DNA of 64,000 nucleotides from Rhizorhabdus wittichii RW1. Its GTDB lineage: Bacteria > Pseudomonadota > Alphaproteobacteria > Sphingomonadales > Sphingomonadaceae. Positions 16,332-24,943 of this stretch are shown one piece after another; positions within the stretch are counted from its first letter, which is position 1; every line of letters starts with the position of its first letter. The notes under the pieces were generated by a model, which saw only the letters and a list, made by a program, of their open reading frames with translations, had not been told where the DNA came from and did no database searches. The position numbers and the translations under genes are program-made. Location of the stretch: assembly GCA_000016765.1 (NCBI GenBank), contig CP000699.1:2232001-2296000 (forward strand). Reading direction: 5' to 3'.

Positions 16332-16705
16332 TCAAGCTGGTTTTCACGCTGAAGCGCAAGGCCGGCATGACCCCCGCCGCGTTCCGCGCGCATTATGAGG
16401 ATAGCCACGTCCCCCTCGCGCTGCGCCATTTCGGCCACCTGCTGAAGGAATATCGCCGCAACTATCCGCAATCCGCAGTGCTGAACCCCTCCGGCCAGGA
16501 CGACAATCCGCCCGCCATCGACCCGCCCTATGACGCGGTCGCCGAAATGTGGCTGGAGGATGAGGCGGCGCTGGCCGCGCTGGGCGGCATCCTGGGCGAT
16601 CCCGAGATCAGCGCGAGCCTCGCCGCGGACGAGATGCTGTTCCTCGAGCGGGACCAGACGCTGATGCTGGTCTGCGACGAGGTGAACACGGGCACCGGCG
16701 CCTAG
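16328..16705 (+). CDS. EthD-domain protein
   Basis: A 125-residue ferredoxin-like alpha/beta-barrel protein of the EthD family, starting MIKLVFTLKRKAGMTPAAFR and followed by AHYEDSHVPLALRHFGH, the characteristic E-x-S-H-x-P-L segment. EthD proteins accompany monooxygenase systems (ethyl tert-butyl ether degradation) and some small dimeric monooxygenases or dehydratases; the function here is open. ATG at 16328-16330 overlaps the VOC stop as ATGA. It closes the operon that begins at 13386 and overlaps the convergent esterase gene by 4 bp. Confidence 0.85.
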   Translation: MIKLVFTLKRKAGMTPAAFRAHYEDSHVPLALRHFGHLLKEYRRNYPQSAVLNPSGQDDNPPAIDPPYDAVAEMWLEDEAALAALGGILGDPEISASLAADEMLFLERDQTLMLVCDEVNTGTGA

Positions 16706-17727
16706 TCCAGCGCGGCCGCCGGCTGCTCCCAAAGCTCGACGAGCCAGTCCCCGATTTCCTGAACAGCGACGTCCGCCGCCGACATGACCCGGTTCATCAT
16801 CGCGAAGCCGTGGATCTGCCCGCGATGCTCGGAATGGCGGACCGGCACTCCCGCCTCGTTCAAGCGGCGCGCATAATCGATCGCCTCGTCGCGCAGCGGG
16901 TCGTAGCCGGCGGTGAGCATGAAGGCCGGCGGCAGGCCGACCAGCGACGGCGTCAGGATCGGCGAGGCGCGCGGATCGTCCCGCTGGTTCAGGTCGGCCA
17001 GATAGTGGCTGCGGAACCAGAGCAGCGAGGCGCGGGTCAGCATATAGCCGTTGGCGTTCACATAATGCGACCGATGGCGCATGCGCATGTCGAGCCAGGG
17101 ATAGATAAGGAGCTGGCCGGCAAGGCTCGGCACCATCTGCGCGACGCCGGCCGCGAGATTGCCGCCCGCGCTGTCCCCGCCGATCGCGATCCTGCGCGGA
17201 TCGACGTCCATGCGCTCGGCCTGGCCGACCAGCCATCGGGTCGCGGCCAGCGCATCGTCGCAGGCGGCCGGGAAGATGGCTTCGGGCGCGAGCCGATAAT
17301 CGACCGATGCCACCCTGCATCGCCCGTTCATCGCCAGCGAACGGCACAGGCCGTCATGGGTATCGAGATCGCAATAGACGAAGCCGCCGCCGTGGAAGAA
17401 GATCAGCAGCGGCGCCTGCCCCTTCAGCTCCGGCGGCGTATAGAGCCGCGCGCGGATCGCCCCGGCCCCGCCCGGAACGGCGAGGTCCGCGACCGAGGCC
17501 ATCTCGGGTCCGGGCAGGCTCAGCTTGGGGCCGGCGTCATGCACCGCCTGCCGCGCCTCGTCATAGGGCAGCGAATAGCTGGGCGGACGGCCGAGCGCCG
17601 CGGCGAACTCCAGGAACGTCCTCGCCTCGGGGTCGAGGGGCGGCCGTTCCCCGCCTTTCCGCAGGCTACGCTGCGGAGGCTGATATCGAACCTTCTTAGC
17701 CGTGACCAAGATGTCCCCGATTCCCAC
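16702..17727 (-). CDS. Alpha/beta hydrolase, hormone-sensitive-lipase (HGGG) family
   Basis: A 341-residue esterase/lipase. The oxyanion hole is FFHGGGFVYCDLDTHDG, the nucleophile elbow GGDSAGGNLAAGVAQ, the acid lies in TAGYDPLRDEAIDYA and the catalytic histidine in RGQIHGFAMM. It would hydrolyse short acyl esters or lactones, such as the ester made by the Baeyer-Villiger monooxygenase encoded nearby at 19263 (inference). The start is a GTG at 17725-17727 preceded by GAAGGACC. It is separated from the MFS/monooxygenase operon upstream by 198 bp of sequence without a clear gene. Confidence 0.9.
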   Translation of the reverse strand: MGIGDILVTAKKVRYQPPQRSLRKGGERPPLDPEARTFLEFAAALGRPPSYSLPYDEARQAVHDAGPKLSLPGPEMASVADLAVPGGAGAIRARLYTPPELKGQAPLLIFFHGGGFVYCDLDTHDGLCRSLAMNGRCRVASVDYRLAPEAIFPAACDDALAATRWLVGQAERMDVDPRRIAIGGDSAGGNLAAGVAQMVPSLAGQLLIYPWLDMRMRHRSHYVNANGYMLTRASLLWFRSHYLADLNQRDDPRASPILTPSLVGLPPAFMLTAGYDPLRDEAIDYARRLNEAGVPVRHSEHRGQIHGFAMMNRVMSAADVAVQEIGDWLVELWEQPAAALD

Positions 17728-17732
17728 GCTCG

Positions 17733-17747
17733 GTCCTTCGCAAGGAC
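17733..17747. repeat. Short palindrome upstream of the esterase gene
   Basis: GTCCTT-CGC-AAGGAC forms a perfect 6-bp inverted repeat with a 3-base loop, just upstream of the esterase start at 17727. It contains the ribosome-binding purines of that gene on the minus strand, so a hairpin could hide the site. It also resembles the small palindromes scattered in sphingomonad intergenic regions. The rest of 17728-17925 shows no supported gene. Confidence 0.3.
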
Positions 17748-17925
17748 AGGCTCCTCACCTGCCGGTCGGTTGATACTTCAAAGCCATAGTCAAGCCTGAA
17801 GCGCCCCTCGTCCACCATGTTCAGTTTGCCGGACGTGCAGGCCGCCTTGATCGGGTAAGCCAAAAAGGGCGATCTCGACACGGCGGGAACTCTCACGAAA
17901 GCAGGCTGGCGAAAGCGTCGGACGG

Positions 17926-19266
17926 TCAGAACGACCGGTCCGCCGGGCCGTCGATCCGGTTGGCGAGGCGGATCACGCGGGGCAGCAGCGCCAGCCCGAC
18001 CAGCATCGCCCCCGCCAGGCAGACGGCGAGCGACTGACCGATCCGGTCCGGCGTGCCGAACACGAAATCATTGACCGCCCCCACCGCCAGCGGCCCCAGC
18101 CCGCCCAGGCCCGCATGGCAGAGGCCCGCCATGGCCAACGCCCGGCCCCGAACCCCGGGCGGCGCGAACAGCGCGACCGGGGTCATGATCGAGGAGAGGC
18201 CCGCCGCCATCAGGAAGAAGGCGACCGCCAGCAGCACGAGCGCGAGATCGGCGTCCGGCACCAGCGGAAAGGCGATCAGCGGCGGCCCGAGGCACAGGAA
18301 GGTCAGCCCGATCGTCCGCACGACATGGCTCAGCGCCCGGCCGTCGCGGCTGCGACTCATCGCCCAGCTCCCGAAGACGCAGCCGGCGATGCCGGCGACC
18401 ACGAAGATCGAGCCGACCGTCACGCCGGCCGTCGCCGTCGACATGCCGTGCGCGCGGATCATCAGGGTCGGCGACCAGGCGTAGATCGTATAGCTGACCA
18501 GGTTCAGCATCGCATTGGCCAGCAGCATCGGCGCGAGGAAGCCGGCATTGTCCCGAAGGAACGGGATCACCGAGGCCGACGGATCGCCGGCATCGGCCCC
18601 GCCGCGCCGCGCCGGCTCCCGCAGGAACAGCAGCAGCAGCACGCCGATCGCGACCCCCGGGATGCCGAGCAGGAAGAACAGGCCACGCCATGGCTCGAAC
18701 GCGCCGAGCATCGGCACAGACACGCCCTCGAACGGCGCCAGGGCCATCAGCAGCGGACCGCCGAGCAGCAGGGCGAAGCCGGAGCCGATATAGGGCGCCG
18801 CCATGAACAGTGCCGACGCCCGGGGCACCGATGCCTTGGGCGCGATGTCGCAGATCATCGACATCACCGCCATCGGCACGACCGCCTCCGACAGCGCCAG
18901 CCCGGTCCGGGCCAGCAGCAACATGCCGAAATCATGCGCCAGCCCGCACAGCACCGTCATGCCGCACCAGAGGATCATGCAGAGACCGAGCAGCCGGGCG
19001 CGGTTGCCGCGGTCGATCAGCGGGGATGCGAGCACCGCCGCCACCGCCAGCACCAGCGAGAAGGCCAGCCCCTGCAGCAGCCCGATCTGGAAATCGCTCA
19101 GCCCCAGCGCGGCCTTCACCGGCTGGACGACGAGGCTCAATATCTGCCGGTCGATATAGGAGATGACATAGATGAAGAGGAACAGGAGGACGACCGGCAG
19201 CCAATGTCCGGATCGTTCGGCCCGTTCGCCGGCGGCGGCGCCGGCCAGGCTGCCCGCTTGCGTCAT
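17926..19266 (-). CDS. MFS transporter, spinster-like
   Basis: A 446-residue major facilitator with about 12 hydrophobic helices. The first helix ends with FIYVISYIDRQILSLVVQPV followed by KAALGLSDFQIGLLQGLAFS, the signature of the spinster-like carriers common in sphingomonad catabolic clusters. It likely imports the organic-acid or terpenoid-type substrate across the inner membrane. ATG at 19264-19266 overlaps the stop of the monooxygenase gene (ATGA), so the upstream extension of the frame is not used. A paralogue at 23145 sits in the facing operon. Confidence 0.92.
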   Translation of the reverse strand: MTQAGSLAGAAAGERAERSGHWLPVVLLFLFIYVISYIDRQILSLVVQPVKAALGLSDFQIGLLQGLAFSLVLAVAAVLASPLIDRGNRARLLGLCMILWCGMTVLCGLAHDFGMLLLARTGLALSEAVVPMAVMSMICDIAPKASVPRASALFMAAPYIGSGFALLLGGPLLMALAPFEGVSVPMLGAFEPWRGLFFLLGIPGVAIGVLLLLFLREPARRGGADAGDPSASVIPFLRDNAGFLAPMLLANAMLNLVSYTIYAWSPTLMIRAHGMSTATAGVTVGSIFVVAGIAGCVFGSWAMSRSRDGRALSHVVRTIGLTFLCLGPPLIAFPLVPDADLALVLLAVAFFLMAAGLSSIMTPVALFAPPGVRGRALAMAGLCHAGLGGLGPLAVGAVNDFVFGTPDRIGQSLAVCLAGAMLVGLALLPRVIRLANRIDGPADRSF

Positions 19267-21233
19267 GGCCGCCGCCGAAGCTCGTAATCGGCGAGGTCCG
19301 GCTCCTTCACCCAGGCATAATAGTCGCCCGGCAGCCAGGGCATGTTGGTGTTCTGCCGGCCATGTTCGTTGATATAGTAGGATTTCGCGTCGGGCGCGGA
19401 CCAGGTGCAATCCTCCAGCGCCCGATCCATGCGGGCATTATAGGCGTCATGGACCTCGGGGCGGCAGGACATCGAGGCGATGTCGCCCTCGACCATCGCG
19501 ACGATCGACCGCAACGCATAGCGCACCCAGATTTCCAGCCAGCCCATCAGCCCGCCGGCGCGCGCCTGCCCGTTCGGCCCATAGACGACGAACAGGTTGG
19601 GAAAGCCCGGAACCGTGATGCCGAGATAGGATCGCGCGCCGTCGCGCTCCCACGCCTGTTCGAGCGTCAGGCCGTCCCTGCCCTCGTAACGGACCGGCCA
19701 GAGATAGCGCTCGGTCTTGAAGCCCGAGCACAGGACGATCAGGTCGCAGGGCCGCTCCGTGCCGTCGGCGGTTCGGACGCCGGTGGGCGTGATCCGCTCG
19801 ATGCGATCGGTGACGAGCTCGACATTGTCCTGGAGCAGCGCGTCATACCAGCCATTGTCCGCGATCAGGCGGCGCGCCAGCGGCGGATAATCCGCCTGGA
19901 CCTTGGCGAGCAGGTCGGGCCGGTGCCCGACCTTTTCCCGGATATAGGCCTGGAGATGCGCGCGCAGATTGTCGTTGCGCTCGCTGACCTTGCCACCCTT
20001 CCGCTGCCATTCGCGGTCGTAGTTCTGGAGCCCGTCGACGTCGAAGGTGGTGTGGAACAGGGCGAAGCAGTACCAGTTCCAATAATGGGGCATATGGTCG
20101 AACAACCACTGCATCTCCGGCCCCACCGCATCGCGATAGCCGTCGCGCCTGCCGACGAACTGCGGCGAGCGCTGGTAGATGGCGAGGCTGCCGGCGTCCC
20201 GCGCCAGCCGGGGCGCCAGTTGCGCGCCGGTCGATCCCACGCCGAGCAGGGCGATCCGCTTTCCGGCCCAGTCATAGCCCTGGTCCCAGTTGGTCGAATG
20301 GAACATCGGGCCGGCGAAACCCTCGATCCCCGGAATGTCGGGCAGGTTGGGCTGGTTGAAGAGGCCGGCCGCGCTGATCAGCGCCCGGCCGACGAGCACC
20401 TCCTCCGTTCCGTCGGGGCCGCGCACGCGCACATGCCATGACGCCGAGGCCTCGTCCCACCGCGCCTCGGTCGCCTCGGTGTTCAGCCGGATGTTGCCGC
20501 GCAGGTCGTAGCGGTCGGCGACCTCGTTCAGATAGGCCTTCAATTCCGGCTGCGTGGCGAACCAGTGCCGCCACGGGTAGTTCCGCATGTAGGAGAGCTG
20601 GTAGTTATGGCTGGCGATATCGACCCGGGAATCCGGATAGTCGTTCCTGTGCCAGGTGCCGCCGACGCCGTCGCTCCGATCGATCACGACATGGGGAAGC
20701 CCCAGGCGCTCGAGCTGCACCGCCGCGGTCAGGCCGGCGGCGCCGGCGCCGATCACGATCACCGGAAAGGCGGCCTTCACCGCCTCCGACGGCTCGTTCC
20801 GCCACTCCACGCCGCGCGGGAAGGCGTCGAAGCTCAGCTCCTCCCTGCCCATCTCGAAGGTGAAGTCGCTGACCGGCCCCTGGTTGAACGCCTCCATCAG
20901 GGCGCGCAGCCGGCCGTCGTCGGGCGCCCCGGCCTCCGCCGCCGGCAACCGCGTGAGGAACGCCACGGCCTTGTCGCGCAGCCGCGCCAGATCCTCGTCC
21001 TTCAGGGTCAACTGGAAATAGGTGCCGCCCCAGACCGGCCACGACTCGAGCTCCATCGCCGCCAGCTCGGGATCGCCCGTCGCCTGGTACAGCGCCACGC
21101 GCAACGCGTTGGGATGCGCGCGGGACACCGCCTCGCGGATGAAGGCTTCGGACGGCGCGGGGACGCTTTCGTCCGGCGACGGCCACGCCGCCTGCTGCTG
21201 ACTGAACTCGCGATCCAACGGGCACCTTCCCAC
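19263..21233 (-). CDS. Baeyer-Villiger monooxygenase, HAPMO-like with N-terminal extension
   Basis: A 656-residue class B flavoprotein monooxygenase. The FAD loop GAGAAG is at 162-167, the Baeyer-Villiger fingerprint FAGPMFHSTNWD at 306-317 and the NADPH loop GVGSTG at 331-336. It inserts oxygen next to a ketone to give an ester or lactone. About 155 residues precede the FAD domain; 4-hydroxyacetophenone monooxygenase carries a comparable N-terminal domain (family knowledge; similarity judged by eye in EAFIREAVSRAHPNALRVAL). The frame starts at GTG 21233, but a TTG five codons in (21216-21218) has the better GGAAGG site. It is the first gene of an operon with the MFS carrier. Confidence 0.92.
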   Translation of the reverse strand: MGRCPLDREFSQQQAAWPSPDESVPAPSEAFIREAVSRAHPNALRVALYQATGDPELAAMELESWPVWGGTYFQLTLKDEDLARLRDKAVAFLTRLPAAEAGAPDDGRLRALMEAFNQGPVSDFTFEMGREELSFDAFPRGVEWRNEPSEAVKAAFPVIVIGAGAAGLTAAVQLERLGLPHVVIDRSDGVGGTWHRNDYPDSRVDIASHNYQLSYMRNYPWRHWFATQPELKAYLNEVADRYDLRGNIRLNTEATEARWDEASASWHVRVRGPDGTEEVLVGRALISAAGLFNQPNLPDIPGIEGFAGPMFHSTNWDQGYDWAGKRIALLGVGSTGAQLAPRLARDAGSLAIYQRSPQFVGRRDGYRDAVGPEMQWLFDHMPHYWNWYCFALFHTTFDVDGLQNYDREWQRKGGKVSERNDNLRAHLQAYIREKVGHRPDLLAKVQADYPPLARRLIADNGWYDALLQDNVELVTDRIERITPTGVRTADGTERPCDLIVLCSGFKTERYLWPVRYEGRDGLTLEQAWERDGARSYLGITVPGFPNLFVVYGPNGQARAGGLMGWLEIWVRYALRSIVAMVEGDIASMSCRPEVHDAYNARMDRALEDCTWSAPDAKSYYINEHGRQNTNMPWLPGDYYAWVKEPDLADYELRRRP

Positions 21234-21338
21234 GGAGACAGGCGTGCCTCCTTGCCCAAAGGGCTATTGAAGCGGCGGCGCGATCGAAATGCTTGGCGCC
21301 GAAGCGCCAGTTGATCGAACCCGCACTGGCAGGTCCGG

Positions 21339-21422
21339 GCATCCGATGCGGAAGGGACGCAGCGCCGTTGCCGACACAGTCATTCAGCCGCGCGCCCGCT
21401 CCGGCATAGTTTGTCCGCATCG
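21339..21422. promoter_or_regulatory. Paired inverted motif in the divergent monooxygenase/amidohydrolase promoter
   Basis: CGATGCGGA at 21344-21352 recurs in inverse orientation as TCCGCATCG at 21414-21422, 61 bp apart. The first copy is itself part of GCATC-C-GATGC (21339-21349), a near-perfect small palindrome. The gap 21234-21442 separates the divergent monooxygenase and amidohydrolase genes. A related inverted pair (core GATGCG) lies before the paralogous amidohydrolase at 35193. A shared regulator is possible but unproven. Confidence 0.33.
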
Positions 21423-21442
21423 CGCCGCGACAGGACGAGACC

Positions 21443-23143
21443 ATGAAAGCAGACCTGCTCATCAAAGGCGGCACGATCGCCGACGGCAGCGGCGGCGAGC
21501 CCTTCGCCGCGGACATCGCCATCGTCGACGGGCGAATCGAAGCCGTCGGCGCGTCGCCGCGCTGGTCGGGCGCCGAGGAGATCGATGCCCGTGGCCTGCT
21601 GGTCACGCCGGGCTTCGTCGACATCCACACCCATTATGACGGCCACGCCACCTGGAGCGACCGGCTGGAGCCCTCGTCCGCCCATGGCGTGACGACGGTC
21701 GTGATGGGCAATTGCGGCGTCGGCTTCGCGCCGTGTCGCCCCCAGGACCGCGACCGGCTCGTCCGCCTGATGGAAGGCGTCGAGGACCTGCCCGGCGCGG
21801 TCCTCCACGAAGGACTGCCCTGGGACTGGGAGAGCTTCCCGGACTATCTCGACCGCCTCGAAGCCGGCCGGTTCGACATGGACGTCGCGGCGCAGGTGCC
21901 GCACGCGCCGCTGCGCGTGTTCGTGATGGGCGAACGCGGCGCCCGGCGCGAGGCCGCGACGGCCGAGGACATAGCCGCGATGGGCCGCCTGGCGCGCGAA
22001 GCCATCGAGGCGGGCGCGATCGGCTTCTCCACCTCGCGCACCATCGCGCACAAGAGCAGCGACGGCGAGTTCATCCCGAGCCTCACCGCATCGGCCGACG
22101 AGCTCACCGGCATCGCCCGCGAGATCGGCAAGGCGGGCCGCGGCGTGATCGAGGCGATTTCGGATTTCGACGATCTCGACGCCGATTTCGATCTGATGCG
22201 CGCCATGTCGAGCGCGTCCGGGCGGCCGCTGTCGATCTCGCTGATGCAGCGCGAGAAGGACCCGACCCGCTGGCGCCGGGTGCTCGATCGGATCGAGGCG
22301 GCCAATCGCGACGGGCTGGCGATGCGCGGGCAGGTCTGCGGACGGCCGATCGGCCTCCTGCTCGGCTTCCACCTCAGCACCAACCCGTTCCAGACCTGCC
22401 CGACCTGGCGGACGGCGCTGGCGGACCTTCCCCTTTCGGATCGTCTGGCGGCCTTGCGACAACCCGAGACGCGGCGGATGCTGATCGAGGAAGCCGAAGG
22501 CGCCGATCGGGTGCGGCCGTTCGAGAAGCTCTATCCGCTGGTCGACCCGGTCGACTACGAGCCCCCGGCCAGCGCCAGCATCGCCGCCATGGCCGCCCGG
22601 ACGGGCACGACAGCCGCGGCCTGCGCCTATGACATGCTGATGGGCGACGACGGCAGCGGCCAGGGCATCCTCTACGCGCCGATGTCCAACTATGCGGACG
22701 GCACGCTGGATGCCGCGCTCGAGATGCTGAAGAGCCCGAACACCGTGCTGGGCCTCGGCGACGGCGGCGCGCATTGCGGCCTGATCTGCGATGCGAGCTT
22801 CCCGACCTGGATGCTCACCCATTGGGGGCGGGACCGGCGGGGCGAACGCCTTCCCATCGGCGAGATCGTCCGCGCTCTGACCAGCGGCACGGCGGAAGCC
22901 GTCGCCATGCATGATCGCGGGCGCCTGGCCGCCGGAGCGAAAGCCGACCTGAACCTGATCGACATGGGCCGGCTGCGGCTGCGCCCACCCGCCATGCGCT
23001 GGGACCTGCCGGCCGGCGGCGGGCGGCTCCACCAAAAAGCCGACGGCTATGTCGCCACGATCGTTTCCGGCGCTATCACCTATCGCGAAGGCCAGGCGAC
23101 GGGTGTCCTGCCCGGCAGGCTGGTCCGCGGGAAGAGAGGGTAA
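21443..23143 (+). CDS. N-acyl-D-amino-acid-deacylase-like amidohydrolase
   Basis: A 566-residue amidohydrolase-superfamily TIM-barrel enzyme of the D-aminoacylase subgroup. Metal ligands His62 and His64 lie in [14 protein letters not shown], the bridging Cys91 in [13 protein letters not shown], and a late loop [16 protein letters not shown] carries the catalytic-region aspartate. It would hydrolyse an amide (N-acyl-D-amino acid or a cyclic amide). The C-terminal small beta domain is complete. ATG follows AGGACGAG. A paralogue (579 residues) lies at 35193 with the same motif order. It is probably the first gene of an operon with an MFS carrier, a DUF35 protein and an Ltp2-like thiolase, which couples amide cleavage to CoA-ester chemistry. 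Confidence 0.93.
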   Translation: MKADLLIKGGTIADGSGGEPFAADIAIVDGRIEAVGASPRWSGAEEIDARGLLVTPGFVDIHTHYDGHATWSDRLEPSSAHGVTTVVMGNCGVGFAPCRPQDRDRLVRLMEGVEDLPGAVLHEGLPWDWESFPDYLDRLEAGRFDMDVAAQVPHAPLRVFVMGERGARREAATAEDIAAMGRLAREAIEAGAIGFSTSRTIAHKSSDGEFIPSLTASADELTGIAREIGKAGRGVIEAISDFDDLDADFDLMRAMSSASGRPLSISLMQREKDPTRWRRVLDRIEAANRDGLAMRGQVCGRPIGLLLGFHLSTNPFQTCPTWRTALADLPLSDRLAALRQPETRRMLIEEAEGADRVRPFEKLYPLVDPVDYEPPASASIAAMAARTGTTAAACAYDMLMGDDGSGQGILYAPMSNYADGTLDAALEMLKSPNTVLGLGDGGAHCGLICDASFPTWMLTHWGRDRRGERLPIGEIVRALTSGTAEAVAMHDRGRLAAGAKADLNLIDMGRLRLRPPAMRWDLPAGGGRLHQKADGYVATIVSGAITYREGQATGVLPGRLVRGKRG

Positions 23144-23144
23144 G

Positions 23145-24524
23145 TTGGCCTATATTCCAACGTCCGGGGATCCGGGCGACGATCATCATCCGATCGGCAC
23201 CCCGGCATCGCGCTGGGGCGCGGTGCTGGCGTTCATGCTGGTCTATATCGTCTCCTATATCGACCGGCAGGTGCTGACGATCGTCGTCGACCCGGTGAAG
23301 CTGAGCCTCGGCATCGGCGACACCGAGATCGGCCTGTTGCAGGGCATATTGTTCAGCAGCGTGCTGATGGTCGCCGCCGTGCCGATGTCCTACCTGATCG
23401 ACCATTACAACCGGTCGCGGGTGCTGATCGGCTGCATCGTCTTCTGGTCGCTGGCGACGCTCTATTGCGGATTCGCGGCGACCTTCGTCGAGCTGATGAT
23501 CGGCCGCATCGGCCTGGCCGTGGCCGAGGCGATCGTGCCGATGGCGGCGATGTCGGTGATCGGCGACCTCTTCCCCCGCCACAAGGTCGGGCGCGCCGCT
23601 GCGGTGTTCATGAACGGCAGCTATTTCGGCAACGGCACGGCGATGCTGCTGAGCGGCTGGATGATCAGTTGGCTGACCCCGATGCAGGGCCGGCCCTTCC
23701 CGATCATCGGCACGTTCGAGGTGTGGCGCGGGCTGTTCATGGGAATGGCCGGGGTCAGCCTGGTCGTCGCCCTGGGGCTGTTCCTGTTCCTGAAGGAACC
23801 GCCCCGGCGCGAGCTGACCAAGGAACAGGTCAACGCCGAATCCTTCTGGGCCTTCTTCTGGGAGAAGCGCCGCTTCATCCTCAGCTATTGCCTGTTCGCC
23901 GGCTGCATCTCGCTGCTCGGCTATTCGCTCTACGCCTGGCCGGCGACCCTGCTGATGCGCGTGCACGGCATGACGCCGCTGGAGGTGGGGAACATCATGG
24001 GCCCCCTGTTCATCATCACCTCGGTGCCCGGCACGGCGCTGGCCGCCTGGCTCGGCAGCCGCTGCACCCCCGATCGGGCGCTGCAGCATCTGATGCTGGT
24101 CATGGTCGGCTTCATGGTGGTGCTCGGTCCGCTGCTGCTCGCCCTCTCGCTCGGCACCAAGCCCGTCGCGATCGTCGCGCTCGGGGCGGTCCTGCTGATG
24201 TACGCCGCCGCCCATGGCGCGATCCTGACCCCAATGCAGCTCATCGCGCCCAACCGGATGCGCGCGCGGCTGCTGGCGATCACCGCCCTGATCTATGCGA
24301 CGCCCGGAAGCCTGGGACCAGCGATCATCGGCCTCCTCACCGATCGGGTGTTCGAGAATCCGGCGATGCTCGGCAAGGCGATGGCGCTGACGCTGGGGTC
24401 CGCCTGTGTCATCGGCGTCTTCGCGGGGCTGTTCGTGTGGCGTCAGGCCATAGCGTTCGAAGGCGAGGCCCGGCGCCGGACGGAAACCGCCGCGCCGACC
24501 GTCCTGTCCTCCGCGACGCGATAG
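23145..24524 (+). CDS. MFS transporter, spinster-like (paralogue)
   Basis: A 459-residue major facilitator with about 12 membrane helices and the conserved first-helix segment LVYIVSYIDRQVLTIVVDPV followed by KLSLGIGDTEIGLLQG. It is clearly related to the 446-residue carrier at 17926. The frame is open far upstream into the amidohydrolase, but TTG at 23145-23147 is preferred: GAAGAGAGGG precedes it at good spacing and it lies one base after the amidohydrolase stop. It probably imports the substrate of the operon. Confidence 0.9.
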   Translation: MAYIPTSGDPGDDHHPIGTPASRWGAVLAFMLVYIVSYIDRQVLTIVVDPVKLSLGIGDTEIGLLQGILFSSVLMVAAVPMSYLIDHYNRSRVLIGCIVFWSLATLYCGFAATFVELMIGRIGLAVAEAIVPMAAMSVIGDLFPRHKVGRAAAVFMNGSYFGNGTAMLLSGWMISWLTPMQGRPFPIIGTFEVWRGLFMGMAGVSLVVALGLFLFLKEPPRRELTKEQVNAESFWAFFWEKRRFILSYCLFAGCISLLGYSLYAWPATLLMRVHGMTPLEVGNIMGPLFIITSVPGTALAAWLGSRCTPDRALQHLMLVMVGFMVVLGPLLLALSLGTKPVAIVALGAVLLMYAAAHGAILTPMQLIAPNRMRARLLAITALIYATPGSLGPAIIGLLTDRVFENPAMLGKAMALTLGSACVIGVFAGLFVWRQAIAFEGEARRRTETAAPTVLSSATR

Positions 24525-24532
24525 GCGGCACC

Positions 24533-24943
24533 ATGGCGGAAGCGAAAGGACCGGCCACGAAGCCCGTCTCCAACCGGGACTTCGATTTCTTCTACCAGGG
24601 CCTCGCCGACGGCGCGCTGCTGGTGCAGCAATGCGACGGGTGCGGGGCGCTGCGCTGCCCGCCGGGGCCGAGCTGTCCCGAATGCCGCTCCTTCGCATGG
24701 ACCGCCCTGCCGCTGGGCGGCACCGGACGGATCTTCAGCTACACGGTCCATCACCATCCGCCGCTCGCGGGCTTCGCGACGCCGCTGCCCGTGGCGCTGG
24801 TGGAGATGGACGAAGCGATCCGGATGGTCGGGCCGATGGACGATACCGCGCCCGATCGGCTGCGGATCGGCGCGCGCATCGCGACCCGCTTCGTGGAGCG
24901 CGACGGCGTCGCCGGCTTCCGCTTCGTGCTGGCCGACGCATGA
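24533..24943 (+). CDS. DUF35 / OB-fold zinc-ribbon protein
   Basis: A 136-residue acyl-CoA-associated protein with an N-terminal helix and zinc ribbon (Cys34, Cys37, Cys48, Cys51 in CDGCGALRCPPGPSCPEC) followed by an OB-fold. DUF35 proteins form complexes with thiolase-like partners or MaoC hydratases, as in the ChsH2/Ltp2 aldolase of sterol side-chain degradation (established knowledge). Here its stop overlaps the start of a thiolase-like gene by 4 bp, so a complex is very likely. The open frame extends upstream inside the MFS gene, but ATG 24533 gives the standard length. Confidence 0.92.
   Translation: MAEAKGPATKPVSNRDFDFFYQGLADGALLVQQCDGCGALRCPPGPSCPECRSFAWTALPLGGTGRIFSYTVHHHPPLAGFATPLPVALVEMDEAIRMVGPMDDTAPDRLRIGARIATRFVERDGVAGFRFVLADA

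Noticed and set aside
17696-17896. 66-codon minus-strand frame between the esterase and MFS genes
   Set aside because: No recognised motif and no good ribosome site; it overlaps the esterase leader. A remnant of something cannot be excluded.
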